A model generated the notes under the pieces. The model made no database searches. It was given only the letters and a program-made list of their open reading frames with translations, and was not told the origin of the DNA. A stretch of DNA of 64,000 nucleotides, taken from an uncultured Duodenibacillus sp. GTDB taxonomy: Bacteria > Pseudomonadota > Gammaproteobacteria > Burkholderiales > Burkholderiaceae_F. The DNA is taken from contig CALXQK010000013.1 in assembly GCA_944390745.1 (NCBI GenBank), positions 248,001-312,000 of the forward strand, in the 5' to 3' direction. This document shows, in pieces, positions 15,670 through 23,706 of the stretch. Every line of letters starts with the position of its first letter. The first letter of the stretch is position 1. Both the position numbers and the translations under genes were made by a program.

Positions 15670-15735
15670 ATCAATTGATACAAGGGGTTGTGAGGAACTA
15701 GGACATTCCCCCGAAAGTAGGAAATGGATATCCAT
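15670..15735. promoter_or_regulatory. Two palindromic candidate operators
   Basis: ATCAATTGAT (15670-15679) and ATGGATATCCAT (15724-15735) are perfect palindromes of 10 and 12 bases, with centres 55 bases apart (about five helical turns). Both lie upstream of the HxlR-type regulator gene. Binding by that regulator is inferred from position only. Confidence 0.4.
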
Positions 15736-15850
15736 ACCGCAAAACGGCGCAGTCAACTCAAGGGTAAACCCAGAGAAAACAGCGTATTCCCTGCAATTTT
15801 CCGGTGTTAAGCTCCCGACACCATGGTTTACCGCGGATCGCCTCTTTACG

Positions 15851-16249
15851 ATGTATCAGCCCAAGCTACCAAAGGATCTCCGCTGTCCGCTTGAACACGC
15901 CCTCGACTATGTCAGCGGCCGCTGGAAGTCGCGCATCCTGTGCCTGCTCTTCAGCGCCGGGGCGCTGCGCTACGGCGAGATCAAGAAAAACCTCGAGGGA
16001 ATCACCGACACGATGCTGACGGCCACGCTCAAGGAGATGATCAACGACGAGCTCATCCGGCGCGAGCAGTTTGCGGAAATCCCGCCGCGCGTGGAGTACG
16101 AGCTCGACGTCAAGGGCCGCGAGCTCGTGCCGTTTCTTCGGCAGATCTGCCGCTGGGCCGGGAACTACTACCGCCCCGGCGAGATGAGCGAGCAGGAGTT
16201 TGCGCACTGCAAGAACTGCGTGGTGCGCGCCGCCGGCATCAAGTCCTGA
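15851..16249 (+). CDS. HxlR-family transcriptional regulator
   Basis: The 132-residue protein has the HxlR/YodB winged-helix signature CPLEHALDYVSGRWKSRILCLL, then LRYGEIKKNLEGITDTMLTATLKEM, then RVEYELDVKGREL. An N-terminal cysteine (C12) sits where the redox- or electrophile-sensing cysteine lies in YodB/HypR relatives, and HCKNC near the C-terminus offers two more. It is transcribed divergently from the molybdoenzyme operon, so it is the obvious candidate regulator of that operon and of itself. The signal sensed is unknown. Confidence 0.9.
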   Translation: MYQPKLPKDLRCPLEHALDYVSGRWKSRILCLLFSAGALRYGEIKKNLEGITDTMLTATLKEMINDELIRREQFAEIPPRVEYELDVKGRELVPFLRQICRWAGNYYRPGEMSEQEFAHCKNCVVRAAGIKS

Positions 16250-16489
16250 GACGCCGAGCGGGCGTCCGGCCGCACGGGCCCTCCCGCACCCTTTGCGCAC
16301 GCCGCCGGAAACTTTGCGCAGACTTAGGGGGGACGCTATGGGAGCGCTAAGAGTGCTCCTTCACAATGCACATCAAGAAGAGGACATCCCCCGGGCCTGA
16401 TTTCCCGAAACAGGCTTCTGAACCGAATCAAGGGGAGCCCGGGATGCCTCGCCAGTTGTCGGGCACACTTTTTTTCAACGGAGAAACCC

Positions 16490-16855
16490 ATGCGTACTTC
16501 CAAGACCACGATTCTTGCCGCCGCCCTCTGCGCGGGCGTCGCCCTCTTTACCGCCACCGGCGCCAGCGCCCAGTTCGTGGGCGGCCCGAGCAAGGCCACC
16601 ACGGTCAAGAGCCTGCTTGCCAGCGGCCACGACGACCAGCTCGTGGTGCTCGAGGGCTACATCGTCGACCAGGTTCGCCATGAGGACTACACCTTCAAGG
16701 ACGCCACGGGCCAGATTCTGGTCGAGATCGACGACCGCGTCTTTGCCGGCCAGCGCGTTGATCCCAAGACCAAGGTCCGCATTGAGGGCGAATATGAAAA
16801 GGATCTCGTCGAGCCCAACAGCATCGACGTGCACCGCCTGACGATCGTTCGCTAG
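16490..16855 (+). CDS. YgiW/YdeI-type periplasmic OB-fold protein
   Basis: The 121-residue protein has a Sec signal ending near GASAQ (residue 27) and a single bacterial OB-fold (BOF) domain from residue 30 onward: FVGGPSKATTVKSLL, then VVLEGYIVDQVRHEDYTFKDATGQILVEIDDRVF, then VRIEGEYEKD. Family members help tolerate oxidative, acid or metal stress in the periplasm by an unclear mechanism. It appears monocistronic; the gap before it (16250-16489) shows no other feature. The length is normal for the family. Confidence 0.9.
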   Translation: MRTSKTTILAAALCAGVALFTATGASAQFVGGPSKATTVKSLLASGHDDQLVVLEGYIVDQVRHEDYTFKDATGQILVEIDDRVFAGQRVDPKTKVRIEGEYEKDLVEPNSIDVHRLTIVR

Positions 16856-17003
16856 CCGCTTCTTGCGCAGGATCCCGTCCGCCGGGACCGCGAAATTGCA
16901 CAGGGCTTCGCGCCGCAGCGCCGAAGCCCTTTTTTCCTGCTCCCACTGTTTGCCCGCCCCAAGAATTCCCGCACGGCGCGCACGCGCGGCTGCGGCGTTG
17001 GGA

Positions 17004-17009
17004 TACAAT
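17004..17009 (+). promoter_or_regulatory. Candidate -10 element for the KTSC gene
   Basis: TACAAT lies about 60 bases before the KTSC-domain gene, following a G+C-rich stretch. No clear -35 is seen. Confidence 0.35.
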
Positions 17010-17069
17010 CGACTCAGGCAACAGGGTCGGCTTCGGACAAAGATCAGCGCCGGCCCGGGAGTTCTTCAA

Positions 17070-17363
17070 ATGAAACGCAGACCCATCCACCGCGGCGGCA
17101 TCGTCTCCGCGGGCTACGACCCTGTCAACGGGTACCTCGACATCGAGTTCGACACCAAGCGGGTGCTGCGCTATGAAGACGTGGGCCAGGCGGCCGCCGA
17201 GCGGTTTCTCACCTCCGCCGAGCCCGCTGCGTACTACCACGACGTCATTGCCGAGGAATACACCGCCACCGAGCTGTCGGCCTCGGCGCTCAAGGAACCG
17301 GTTGAGCGCCCCGTCAGAAAGGGCATTCCCGACGAACTCAAGCGCCTCTTTGGAGACGCCTGA
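17070..17363 (+). CDS. KTSC domain protein
   Basis: This 97-residue protein starts at the ATG at 17070, eight bases after GGGAG. Residues 10-60 match the KTSC domain: SAGYDPVNGYLDIEFDTKRVLRYEDV, then AAERFLTSAEPAAYYHDVI. The domain is a small fold found alone or fused to lysyl-tRNA synthetase-like and other proteins and has been proposed to bind nucleic acid. Its function is not established. A charged C-terminal tail (RKGIPDELKRLFGDA) follows. Neighbours give no clue. Confidence 0.8.
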   Translation: MKRRPIHRGGIVSAGYDPVNGYLDIEFDTKRVLRYEDVGQAAAERFLTSAEPAAYYHDVIAEEYTATELSASALKEPVERPVRKGIPDELKRLFGDA

Positions 17364-17387
17364 CCCGTTTTTTCCCCGCACGCACAT

Positions 17388-17434
17388 AAAAAAGCCGCAG
17401 GCACCCCCGCCCTTGCAGGAAAGGGGCCTGCGGC
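17388..17434 (-). terminator. Terminator of the lipoprotein genes
   Basis: GCCGCAGGC (17394-17402) pairs with GCCTGCGGC (17426-17434). On the minus strand the stem is followed by six T residues (17393-17388). It lies just past the coiled-coil lipoprotein stop codon, between convergent genes. Confidence 0.75.
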
Positions 17435-17470
17435 CTTGTGCGCCTTTTTGCGCCTCCGCGGGCGCGGCTG

Positions 17471-17998
17471 CTATCGCGCAGAGGGTCCCGCGCCGCGCTG
17501 GTTCTCGATATAGACGTCGACGAGCTCGTTGGCGCGCTCAGCCTTGCGGTTGTCCACCGCCTCCTGCACCTTCACGGCGCTTTGCGCCTTGCGCACCTCG
17601 AGCCGCTTGAGCTCAAGGTCAAGCGCCCGCTGCTCGTCCTCATACTTTTCGTCGCGCTGTTGCTTGCGGGCGCGCTCCCTGGCCGCGGCGCGCCGCTCGG
17701 CGGCCTTGCTCGCCTCGGCGCGGGCGCGGGCCTCGCTTTCGGCCTGCGCCTTGCGCGCCTCGGCAGCCTTGCGCACATCAAGCTCGTGCTGGGCCTTGAT
17801 GCGCACCTCCTCGTAGTTGCGGCGCACGTTCTCAATCTGCGCCTGCATCGGATCAAGCGCGTAGGAGCCTGTGCCCGCAGCCTGCTGCGCAGGATAGTCA
17901 GGCGGCACCTGGCCCTGATAGGGCGGCTGCGTCTGCTGCGCCGCCGTCGAGCAGCCGGCCGCCGCAAGGACGGCGGCCACCAGGAGAAGCTTCTTCAT
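17471..17998 (-). CDS. Coiled-coil lipoprotein of unknown function
   Basis: The product has 175 residues from the ATG at 17998 (a GTG three codons earlier is possible). MKKLLLVAAVLAAAGCS gives a lipobox with Cys at residue 16. A proline/glutamine-rich linker follows. From about residue 50 to 160 an alanine-, arginine- and glutamate-rich segment (KAAEARKAQAESEARARAEASKAAE) should form a long coiled coil. No enzymatic motif is present. It lies 24 bases after the SlyB-like lipoprotein gene in the same orientation, so the two are probably co-transcribed. An envelope structural role is a guess. Confidence 0.7.
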   Translation of the reverse strand: MKKLLLVAAVLAAAGCSTAAQQTQPPYQGQVPPDYPAQQAAGTGSYALDPMQAQIENVRRNYEEVRIKAQHELDVRKAAEARKAQAESEARARAEASKAAERRAAARERARKQQRDEKYEDEQRALDLELKRLEVRKAQSAVKVQEAVDNRKAERANELVDVYIENQRGAGPSAR

Positions 17999-18022
17999 CT
18001 GTCTCACCCACCATTCAAAGCA

Positions 18023-18529
18023 CTACTTGCCGCAACCGTAGGGGTTGTTGGGCTGGATGCGCGTTTCATTGGGCGCGGGCGAAACCATGACGGCGTCGCC
18101 GACCCGGTACTCGCACACGCGGCCGACCTGGGCCGAGTTGTAGATTCTGTCGCCGTCGCGGAAGGTGATCTGCACGCCGTCGACAAGATTCTGCGCACGG
18201 CCGCTTGCCGCGCGGCCTCCAAGGCCGCCCAGGGCGCCGCCGGCAATCGTGCCCGCCACCACGGCGTCGGACGAGTCGCTCACGGCTGCACCGACCGCCG
18301 CGCCGGCAAGCGCGCCCAGAATGGCGCCGACCTGCATGCCTTCCGTTCTGTTCGAGGAGTTGCCCACCGCAACGCGCGCAGGCATCACGGAAATGATTTG
18401 CACCACCTTCACCTCCTGGGCCTGGTTGACCTGGGAGGTGCCGTAGACGTCGGAGCGGTACACCGATCCGTCGTTGGCGCAGCCCGCGAGAACAAGGGCT
18501 GAAAGCGTGCAGAGCATGAGCTTTTTCAT
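18023..18529 (-). CDS. SlyB-like glycine-zipper outer-membrane lipoprotein
   Basis: The product has 168 residues. A lipoprotein signal, MKKLMLCTLSALVLAGC, puts the lipidated Cys at residue 17. A glycine-zipper segment at about residues 65-105 (GAILGALAGAAVGAAV, then AGTIAGGALGGLGGRA) would insert in or associate with the membrane. The C-terminal part, DGVQITFRDGDRIYNSAQVGRVCEYRVGDAVMV, matches the SlyB/Pcp family, which stabilises the outer membrane and is often induced by low magnesium via PhoP. mgtE lies 2 kb away, but no shared regulation is shown. Confidence 0.85.
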   Translation of the reverse strand: MKKLMLCTLSALVLAGCANDGSVYRSDVYGTSQVNQAQEVKVVQIISVMPARVAVGNSSNRTEGMQVGAILGALAGAAVGAAVSDSSDAVVAGTIAGGALGGLGGRAASGRAQNLVDGVQITFRDGDRIYNSAQVGRVCEYRVGDAVMVSPAPNETRIQPNNPYGCGK

Positions 18530-18738
18530 TGTTGCCTTTCCTTTTGCGTGCCGGGAGAAAACACTTCGGCACTATGATTTCGATGTTCTTAAGGAAACTC
18601 TACAACGACCGGGGCGCTTTGTCTCACCCTTTTTGCACCTGTTGCAGCGCAGGCGCAGAAAATTCGCGCAATGATTTGCAACCGGCTGTTTCCCGTGCTG
18701 CACGATTTCCTGGCCCTTGTTGCGCGTCCCTGACCGAC

Positions 18739-20496
18739 ATGCCTTCCTTCCTGCACTTCCCGCGCCTGCGCGCCGCAGTCCGCCCCGGACGAGCCCGCCG
18801 AGAAAGGCGCCTGCGCATCCTCGCCGCACCGCTTCTTCTTGCGGGCGCCCTGCTCGCCGCGCAGGCCGCCGCCGGCAACGGCGGCGCCCCCTTTGAGCTC
18901 ACCGTCGTTCATACCAACGACACCCACAGCTACGCGGCCGGCAGCACCGCGCGCGGCGCTCCCTGCATCGATGCGCAAAAGTGCTTCGGCGGCTACGCGC
19001 GGATTGCCGCCTATGCCCTGGCCGAAAAAAGGCGCGCCGCAAACGTGCTCGTGCTCGACGCCGGAGACCTCTGGCAGGGGACTCTTTTTTTCAGCACCGG
19101 CCACGAGGCCTTTGCCAAGGCAATCGCCTCGGCCATGCCCTATGACGCGCTCACGCTCGGCAACCATGAGCTCGACCTCGGCTGCGAGACCGCCCGCGGC
19201 TACGTCGACGCGCTCGCGCGGGCGGGGCGCCCCGTGCTCTCGGCCAATCTCGTGCGCGACGAGGCCTGCCCGCTGGCGCGCTCGGCCCTCGCGCCCTGGG
19301 TCATCCGGCCGGTTGCGGGAGTGCCCGTGGGCATCATCGGGCTTTCAAACGACGAGGTGACCGAAATCTCCAGAGCCTGCCCCGAGACGCGCTTCATCGA
19401 GCGCCGCCGGGCGCTGCAATCGGCGGTGGACGCGCTCACGGCCCGGGGCGTGCGGCACATCATTGCGCTCACGCACCTGGGCTACGACGTCGATCAGAGA
19501 CTCGCGCGCGAGGTCCCGGGCGTGGACCTGATCGTCGGCGGCCACACGCACAGCGTGCTCGGCGCGCATCCCGCCTCCGAGGGCCCCTACCCGACCGTGG
19601 TCGCCGGCCCCGGCGGCAGCCGCACGCTCGTTGTCCAGGCGGGGCTTGCCGCCCGCTTTGCAGGGTCGGTCACGATGGTCTTTGACCGCGAGGGACGCGT
19701 GCGCGCCCACACGGGCGAGCTGCGCGAGCTCACCCCGGACATGCCCCGCGATCCGGCCGTCGAGGCGCTTGTGCAAGAGCAGGCGCACGCCGTTGAGGCC
19801 ATGCTGAGGGAGCCCCTGGCCCGGGCCCGGGACATGGGGGCTGACGGTCTTGACTACTGCCGCGAGGCGCAGTGCCCGGCCGGCATGCTCTCGGCCGACG
19901 CCTACCTGGCATTTGGAAAACGGTTCGGCGCCGTGGCCGCCATCCTCAACAGCGGCTCGATTCGCGCGGCGCTGCCTGCGGGCAGCATCAGCTACGCCGA
20001 CCTGCTCAACATTCATCCCTTCGGCAACAGGCTCGTCGTGGCCGACGTCAGGGGCTCCGAGCTCAGGGCCGCCCTCGAGCACGGCCTCTCGGACGAGGAC
20101 GTCTACGGCCCGCGTCTGCTTCAGGTTGCGGGCATCCGGTACCGCGTCGTCGACAACCCCCGCAGCGCCCCCGTGGGCGCGCGCCTTGCCGCGGCCGAGG
20201 TGCGCTCCGAAGCCGGCCGCTGGGAGCCGCTTCGCGACGAGGCCCTCTACCGGGTGGTGATGAACGACTATCTCGCGCAGGGCGGCGACAGGTTCAGCAT
20301 GCTTCGGGAGGCGTGCGAGCGCACGATGCGCGCAGGCTCCCGCAGCGGGGCGGCCGCCGCGGGCGAGTCCGGCGTCACCGACATCGCCGCCGTGGCGGCC
20401 TGGGTTCGCAGCGAGGCCGCCGCGCACGCAGGCCTTCTGCCGCCTCCCGAGGGCGGGCGCATTGCCGGCCTGCACGGCGTGGAGTGGGAGCCGTAA
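18739..20496 (+). CDS. Periplasmic 5'-nucleotidase (UshA/CpdB-like metallophosphoesterase)
   Basis: The 585-residue protein starts at the ATG at 18739; the in-frame extension upstream lacks homology. A positively charged n-region and long hydrophobic stretch (ILAAPLLLAGALLAAQAAA, about residues 31-49) form the signal peptide. Metal-binding motifs follow in order: HTNDTHS, DAGDLWQG, LGNHELD, LTHLGYD and GGHTHS. The C-terminal substrate domain carries ILNSGSIRAALPAGSISYAD and NIHPFGNRLVV. It would dephosphorylate nucleotides in the periplasm for scavenging. It is divergent from the lipoprotein pair and convergent with mgtE. Confidence 0.92.
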   Translation: MPSFLHFPRLRAAVRPGRARRERRLRILAAPLLLAGALLAAQAAAGNGGAPFELTVVHTNDTHSYAAGSTARGAPCIDAQKCFGGYARIAAYALAEKRRAANVLVLDAGDLWQGTLFFSTGHEAFAKAIASAMPYDALTLGNHELDLGCETARGYVDALARAGRPVLSANLVRDEACPLARSALAPWVIRPVAGVPVGIIGLSNDEVTEISRACPETRFIERRRALQSAVDALTARGVRHIIALTHLGYDVDQRLAREVPGVDLIVGGHTHSVLGAHPASEGPYPTVVAGPGGSRTLVVQAGLAARFAGSVTMVFDREGRVRAHTGELRELTPDMPRDPAVEALVQEQAHAVEAMLREPLARARDMGADGLDYCREAQCPAGMLSADAYLAFGKRFGAVAAILNSGSIRAALPAGSISYADLLNIHPFGNRLVVADVRGSELRAALEHGLSDEDVYGPRLLQVAGIRYRVVDNPRSAPVGARLAAAEVRSEAGRWEPLRDEALYRVVMNDYLAQGGDRFSMLREACERTMRAGSRSGAAAAGESGVTDIAAVAAWVRSEAAAHAGLLPPPEGGRIAGLHGVEWEP

Positions 20497-20503
20497 ATGA
20501 AAG

Positions 20504-20531
20504 GCGCCGCCTTCAGACAGAAAGGCGGCGC
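20504..20531 (+). terminator. Hairpin between 5'-nucleotidase and mgtE
   Basis: GCGCCGCCTT (20504-20513) pairs perfectly with AAGGCGGCGC (20522-20531). It follows the stop codon by 7 bases but has no T-run, so it is a weak or factor-assisted terminator between convergent genes. Confidence 0.5.
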
Positions 20532-20557
20532 ACGAGCCCCGCGGCCGCCGCAGGCGG

Positions 20558-22048
20558 CTACTTGAAAAAGATGGTGGCCAGACCCAGGAAGATCAGAAAG
20601 CCGCCCGAGTCGGTCATGAAGGTGAGAAGCACCGACCCGCCCATGGCCGGGTCCTTGCCGAAATACTTGAGCGCCAGGGGAACCGCCAGTCCCATGGCAG
20701 CTCCGAGCACGATGTTTAGAAGCATCGCCAGGGCCATCACGCCCCCGAGCAGCATGCCCTGCGGGCTGTCATAGTAGAGCGCCCAGGCGCACAGCCCTGC
20801 GATCGCCCCCCAGATGAGGCCGTTGAGCAGCGCCACCAGCAGCTCCTTGCGGATGAGCCGCATGGTGTTGGACTCGGTCACCTGGCCGATCGCCATGGAG
20901 CGCACCAGCAGCGTGAGGGTCTGGTTGCCGGAGTTTCCAGCCATGCCGGCCACCACGGGCATGAGCGCGGCCAGGGCGACCACGCGGGCGATCGTGCCGT
21001 CAAAGGCGCTGATCACGCGCGAGGCGAAGAAGGCCGTGCAGAGGTTCACGCCCAGCCACACCCAGCGGCTCTTGGCCGTATCCCAGACGCTGCCGAAGAT
21101 GTCCTGGTCCTCGTCCAGACCCACGGCCGCGTAGGCATCCTCCTCGCTTTCCTCGCGGATGACGTCGACCACCTCGTTGACCGTCAGGCGGCCGACAAGC
21201 CGGCCGGCCTCATCGACCACCGGGGCGCTCACCAGGTCGTAGCGCTCGAAGGCCTGGGCCGCATCCGAGGCGTCGTCAAGGGGGTTGAGCGTGAGGATGT
21301 CGCTCACAATCAGACTCTCAATCGAGGTCGAGGGATCGTGCACGAGAATCTGGCTCACCGGAAGCGATCCCTGGAACCGGCCCTGCCGGTCGACCACGAA
21401 CACCTGGTCGGTATGGTCGGGCAGCGTCTCAAAGCGCCGCAGGAAGCGAAGCACGATCTCAAGCGTTACGTCCTGGCGAATGGAGATCATCTCGAAGTCC
21501 ATGCGCGCGCCCACGCTGTCCTCCGGATAGCTCATGGCCGCGCGCAGCTGCGCGCGCTCCTCGTGCGACAGGCCTTCCTGAACCTCGGCCACCACGTCGG
21601 GCGGCAGATCGTCGACAAGGTCGGCGATCTCGTCGGTGTCGAGTCCCTCAACCGCGTCGACGAGGTCGTCGTGGTTCATGGTCTCGATCAGGGTCTCTCG
21701 CACGCCGTCGCCGACCTCGACGAGAACGTCGCCCTCCTGCTCGGGACGCACCACGCTCCAGACCGTCAGTCGCTCATCCTGCGGCAGCGCCTCAAGGACG
21801 TAGGCAATGTCGGCCGGGTGCAGCTCGGCGATGACCTCCCTTAACTCGGAAAGCCCGCGCGCATCGAGAGCCGCCGCATCCGGGTTGTCCGGATCGAGCT
21901 CGGGCTTATCTCCGCGCTCATCGGCCTCGCCGAAGATCTGCGTGATGCGCTCGAGCGCGCGGCTGGCCTCTTCGGGATCACGAGAAAGCAGATCGTCTGC
22001 ATCTTCGTGCTCGAAGTCGTCTTTTTCACGAGGATCGATGTCGCTCAC
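20558..22048 (-). CDS. mgtE: Magnesium transporter MgtE
   Basis: The product has 496 residues from a GTG at 22048, behind AAGGAAAG. Longer in-frame starts would translate a G+C hairpin and are rejected. The N-terminal helical domain (LREVIAELHPADIAYVLEAL, then VDAVEGLDTDEIADLVDDLP) is followed by two CBS domains (about residues 195-310) and five membrane helices with the conserved GNSGNQTLTLLVRSMAIGQV. MgtE forms a gated Mg2+ channel in the inner membrane whose cytosolic domains close when Mg2+ is plentiful. A terminator-like hairpin lies 30 bases upstream of the start. Confidence 0.95.
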   Translation of the reverse strand: MSDIDPREKDDFEHEDADDLLSRDPEEASRALERITQIFGEADERGDKPELDPDNPDAAALDARGLSELREVIAELHPADIAYVLEALPQDERLTVWSVVRPEQEGDVLVEVGDGVRETLIETMNHDDLVDAVEGLDTDEIADLVDDLPPDVVAEVQEGLSHEERAQLRAAMSYPEDSVGARMDFEMISIRQDVTLEIVLRFLRRFETLPDHTDQVFVVDRQGRFQGSLPVSQILVHDPSTSIESLIVSDILTLNPLDDASDAAQAFERYDLVSAPVVDEAGRLVGRLTVNEVVDVIREESEEDAYAAVGLDEDQDIFGSVWDTAKSRWVWLGVNLCTAFFASRVISAFDGTIARVVALAALMPVVAGMAGNSGNQTLTLLVRSMAIGQVTESNTMRLIRKELLVALLNGLIWGAIAGLCAWALYYDSPQGMLLGGVMALAMLLNIVLGAAMGLAVPLALKYFGKDPAMGGSVLLTFMTDSGGFLIFLGLATIFFK

Positions 22049-22076
22049 GATGCGCTTTCCTTGCGTGGAGGATGGG

Positions 22077-22106
22077 AAAAGGCGGCCCCTGCCTGCGGGG
22101 GCCGCC
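22077..22106 (-). promoter_or_regulatory. Terminator-like hairpin in the mgtE leader
   Basis: On the minus strand GGCGGCCCC (22106-22098) pairs with GGGGCCGCC (22089-22081), a perfect 9-bp stem, followed by TTTT then CCC. It lies only about 30 bases before the mgtE start codon. A TACAAT -10-like element sits further upstream (22257-22252). The hairpin could end an upstream transcript or act as an attenuator. The short T-run makes termination uncertain. Confidence 0.5.
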
Positions 22107-22311
22107 GGCTGCCGGTTGAATTTCTGCCGTGTCGGCGTGCCGTCGTCGAGGCGCCGGCGCCCGAAGTGTACGCGCCGTAAATGACAGCCCCTGACAGCCC
22201 TTTGATGGCGCGCCGGACGATCAAACTCGCGCCGGGCGCACACCGCGGCCGATTGTACCGCGAAACCGTCGTCCGGCCTCCTGATGCAGGGGTCGCGTCC
22301 CCTGGGGCGGA

Positions 22312-22668
22312 TCAGAACTCAAGCGCTCCGGTGAGATAGGCAACCAGAAGCACGAGCGCCACGAAGAAAAACTGCCCGATGCTCTTTCGGTCGCCCTTGA
22401 GCAGCTGCTCGACCAGATCCTCCCCGTACTCGTCGGAATTGCCGAATGCGTCGTAGGTCTCGTCGTCTCCGCTTGTGCCCTGAAGCACCACGTGCTGGGC
22501 ATCAAACCGCCGCAGAAGCCCCGGCCTGCGGAAAAAGAGCGCCTCGCCCTGCCCCGCTCCCGCAGCGGGGTCAATCCCGTAGACCTCGACGCAGGCCCCC
22601 GACTGAACGCAGCGCGTGATTCTTCGCTGCGCGGGCTGCCCGCGATCATCCTGGCGCATGGCTGTCAT
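22312..22668 (-). CDS. Small hypothetical protein with C-terminal membrane anchor
   Basis: The ORF encodes 118 residues if the ATG at 22668 is used; an ATG at 22659 or a later GTG is also possible. Residues 65-95 are acidic (SGDDETYDAFGNSDEYGEDL). The last 21 residues form one hydrophobic helix (IGQFFFVALVLLVAYLTG), so it may be a tail-anchored inner-membrane protein. No family is recognised. It lies between aroE and mgtE on the same strand. The G+C-rich N-terminus is less convincing than the C-terminus, so the true start is uncertain. Confidence 0.5.
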   Translation of the reverse strand: MTAMRQDDRGQPAQRRITRCVQSGACVEVYGIDPAAGAGQGEALFFRRPGLLRRFDAQHVVLQGTSGDDETYDAFGNSDEYGEDLVEQLLKGDRKSIGQFFFVALVLLVAYLTGALEF

Positions 22669-22832
22669 CCTGAGCGTTGAAGATTCGTGCGAAAAATCAA
22701 GAATTTTTTCCAAAAGACAAGGCCCCCGTCCGGGCGAGCGCCGCCTGGGCCTGCCTCAGGCCTGCAGGCGCAGCGTCCGAAAAAGGGGCCTTTGTGCAGA
22801 CAGGCGCACCAGGCCGTCACCGGCCGCAGCCT

Positions 22833-23630
22833 CTACCCGCGCAGCGCCGCATAGACGGGCTTCGTATCAGGACGGGCGCCAAGCCAGATGTGAAAGCTCT
22901 CGGCGGCCTGCTCAATGAGCATGCCCAGACCGTCCTCCACGCGCCGGCAGCCCGATTCGGAGGCAAACCGCATGAAGGGCGTCGGGGTCTTCGCGTAGAA
23001 GAGATCGCAGGCGATCTCGCAGTCCTTGAAGATCGTTCCCGGAACGGCGGGCGAGGCGTTGGAGAGTCCCGCGCTCGTGGCATTGATCACGATGTCGTAG
23101 CCCGTCGTGAGATCGGTGAAGGCCGCATAGTGCACGCCCATTTCATCGGCAAGGGCGATGGCCGCGCCAATCGTGCGGTTGCTCACGGTGATGCGCGCGC
23201 AGCCCTGCGAGCAGATCGCCGCGAGCACGCCGCGGGCCGCGCCGCCCGCACCGATCACGAGCACGCGCTTGCCGAGCAGCGAGACGCCGCAGCGGCCCGT
23301 GAGGTCGTTGACGAAGCCCGCGCCGTCGGTGTTGTCGCCGTAGACATGATTGCCCGAGAAGGTCATGGTGTTGACGGCCCCCGCCGAGCGGGCGCGCTCG
23401 GTGATCTCGGTGCAGTAGTCGGCCGCATCCCGCTTGAAGGGCAGCGTCACGTTGGCGCCCGCGGGATTCTCCTCAAGACGCAGGCGGCCGACGTAGTCAA
23501 TGAAGCCGCCGGGCTCGATGTCGTAGGTCCGGTAATCGATCTGCATATGGCACTGCTCTGCAAACATGCCGTGGATGCGCGGCGACAGAGAGTGCGAGAC
23601 AGGGTGACCGAGCAAGAAAAACTTCTTCAT
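22833..23630 (-). CDS. aroE: Shikimate dehydrogenase AroE
   Basis: The product has 265 residues from the ATG at 23630 (SD AGGAAG). The N-terminal substrate domain has GHPVSHSLSPRIH and the catalytic lysine in NVTLPFK. DNTDG follows, then the NADP-binding GAGGAARGVLAA and the SNRT motif that favours NADPH. It reduces 3-dehydroshikimate to shikimate in aromatic amino-acid synthesis. It is the last gene of the run mpl, yqiA, RNB exonuclease, aroE, 76 bases after the exonuclease. The mtgA gene that often follows aroE in related genomes is not present. Confidence 0.96.
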   Translation of the reverse strand: MKKFFLLGHPVSHSLSPRIHGMFAEQCHMQIDYRTYDIEPGGFIDYVGRLRLEENPAGANVTLPFKRDAADYCTEITERARSAGAVNTMTFSGNHVYGDNTDGAGFVNDLTGRCGVSLLGKRVLVIGAGGAARGVLAAICSQGCARITVSNRTIGAAIALADEMGVHYAAFTDLTTGYDIVINATSAGLSNASPAVPGTIFKDCEIACDLFYAKTPTPFMRFASESGCRRVEDGLGMLIEQAAESFHIWLGARPDTKPVYAALRG

Positions 23631-23706
23631 ACCGCTTCCTTTTTTCGTTTTTTCAAATTTCCTTCGGTTGCCGCCAAAGAACTTCAAGCAACAAAAATCA
23701 GAGATG

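Larger units (their letters stand above)
15205..15850. promoter_or_regulatory. Long divergent control region between molybdoenzyme operon and hxlR-like gene
   Basis: This 646-base non-coding region is G+C-rich with strong hairpins on the molybdoenzyme side (15344-15422) and A+T-rich on the regulator side. Two perfect palindromes lie in the A+T-rich part: ATCAATTGAT (15670-15679) and ATGGATATCCAT (15724-15735). These are candidate operators for the divergent HxlR-type regulator. On the minus strand TAGAAT near 15605 is a possible -10. No protein-coding signal is convincing here. Confidence 0.5.

Noticed and set aside
15670-15679. FNR box (TTGAT-N4-ATCAA) at the ATCAATTGAT palindrome
   Set aside because: The half-sites are in the wrong order and lack the 4-base spacer, so it is reported only as a generic palindrome.
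22640-22690. A dispersed repeat (TGTCATCCTGAGCG-like) near the start of the small membrane protein gene
   Set aside because: It occurs once in the window, so it cannot be shown to be a repeat here.
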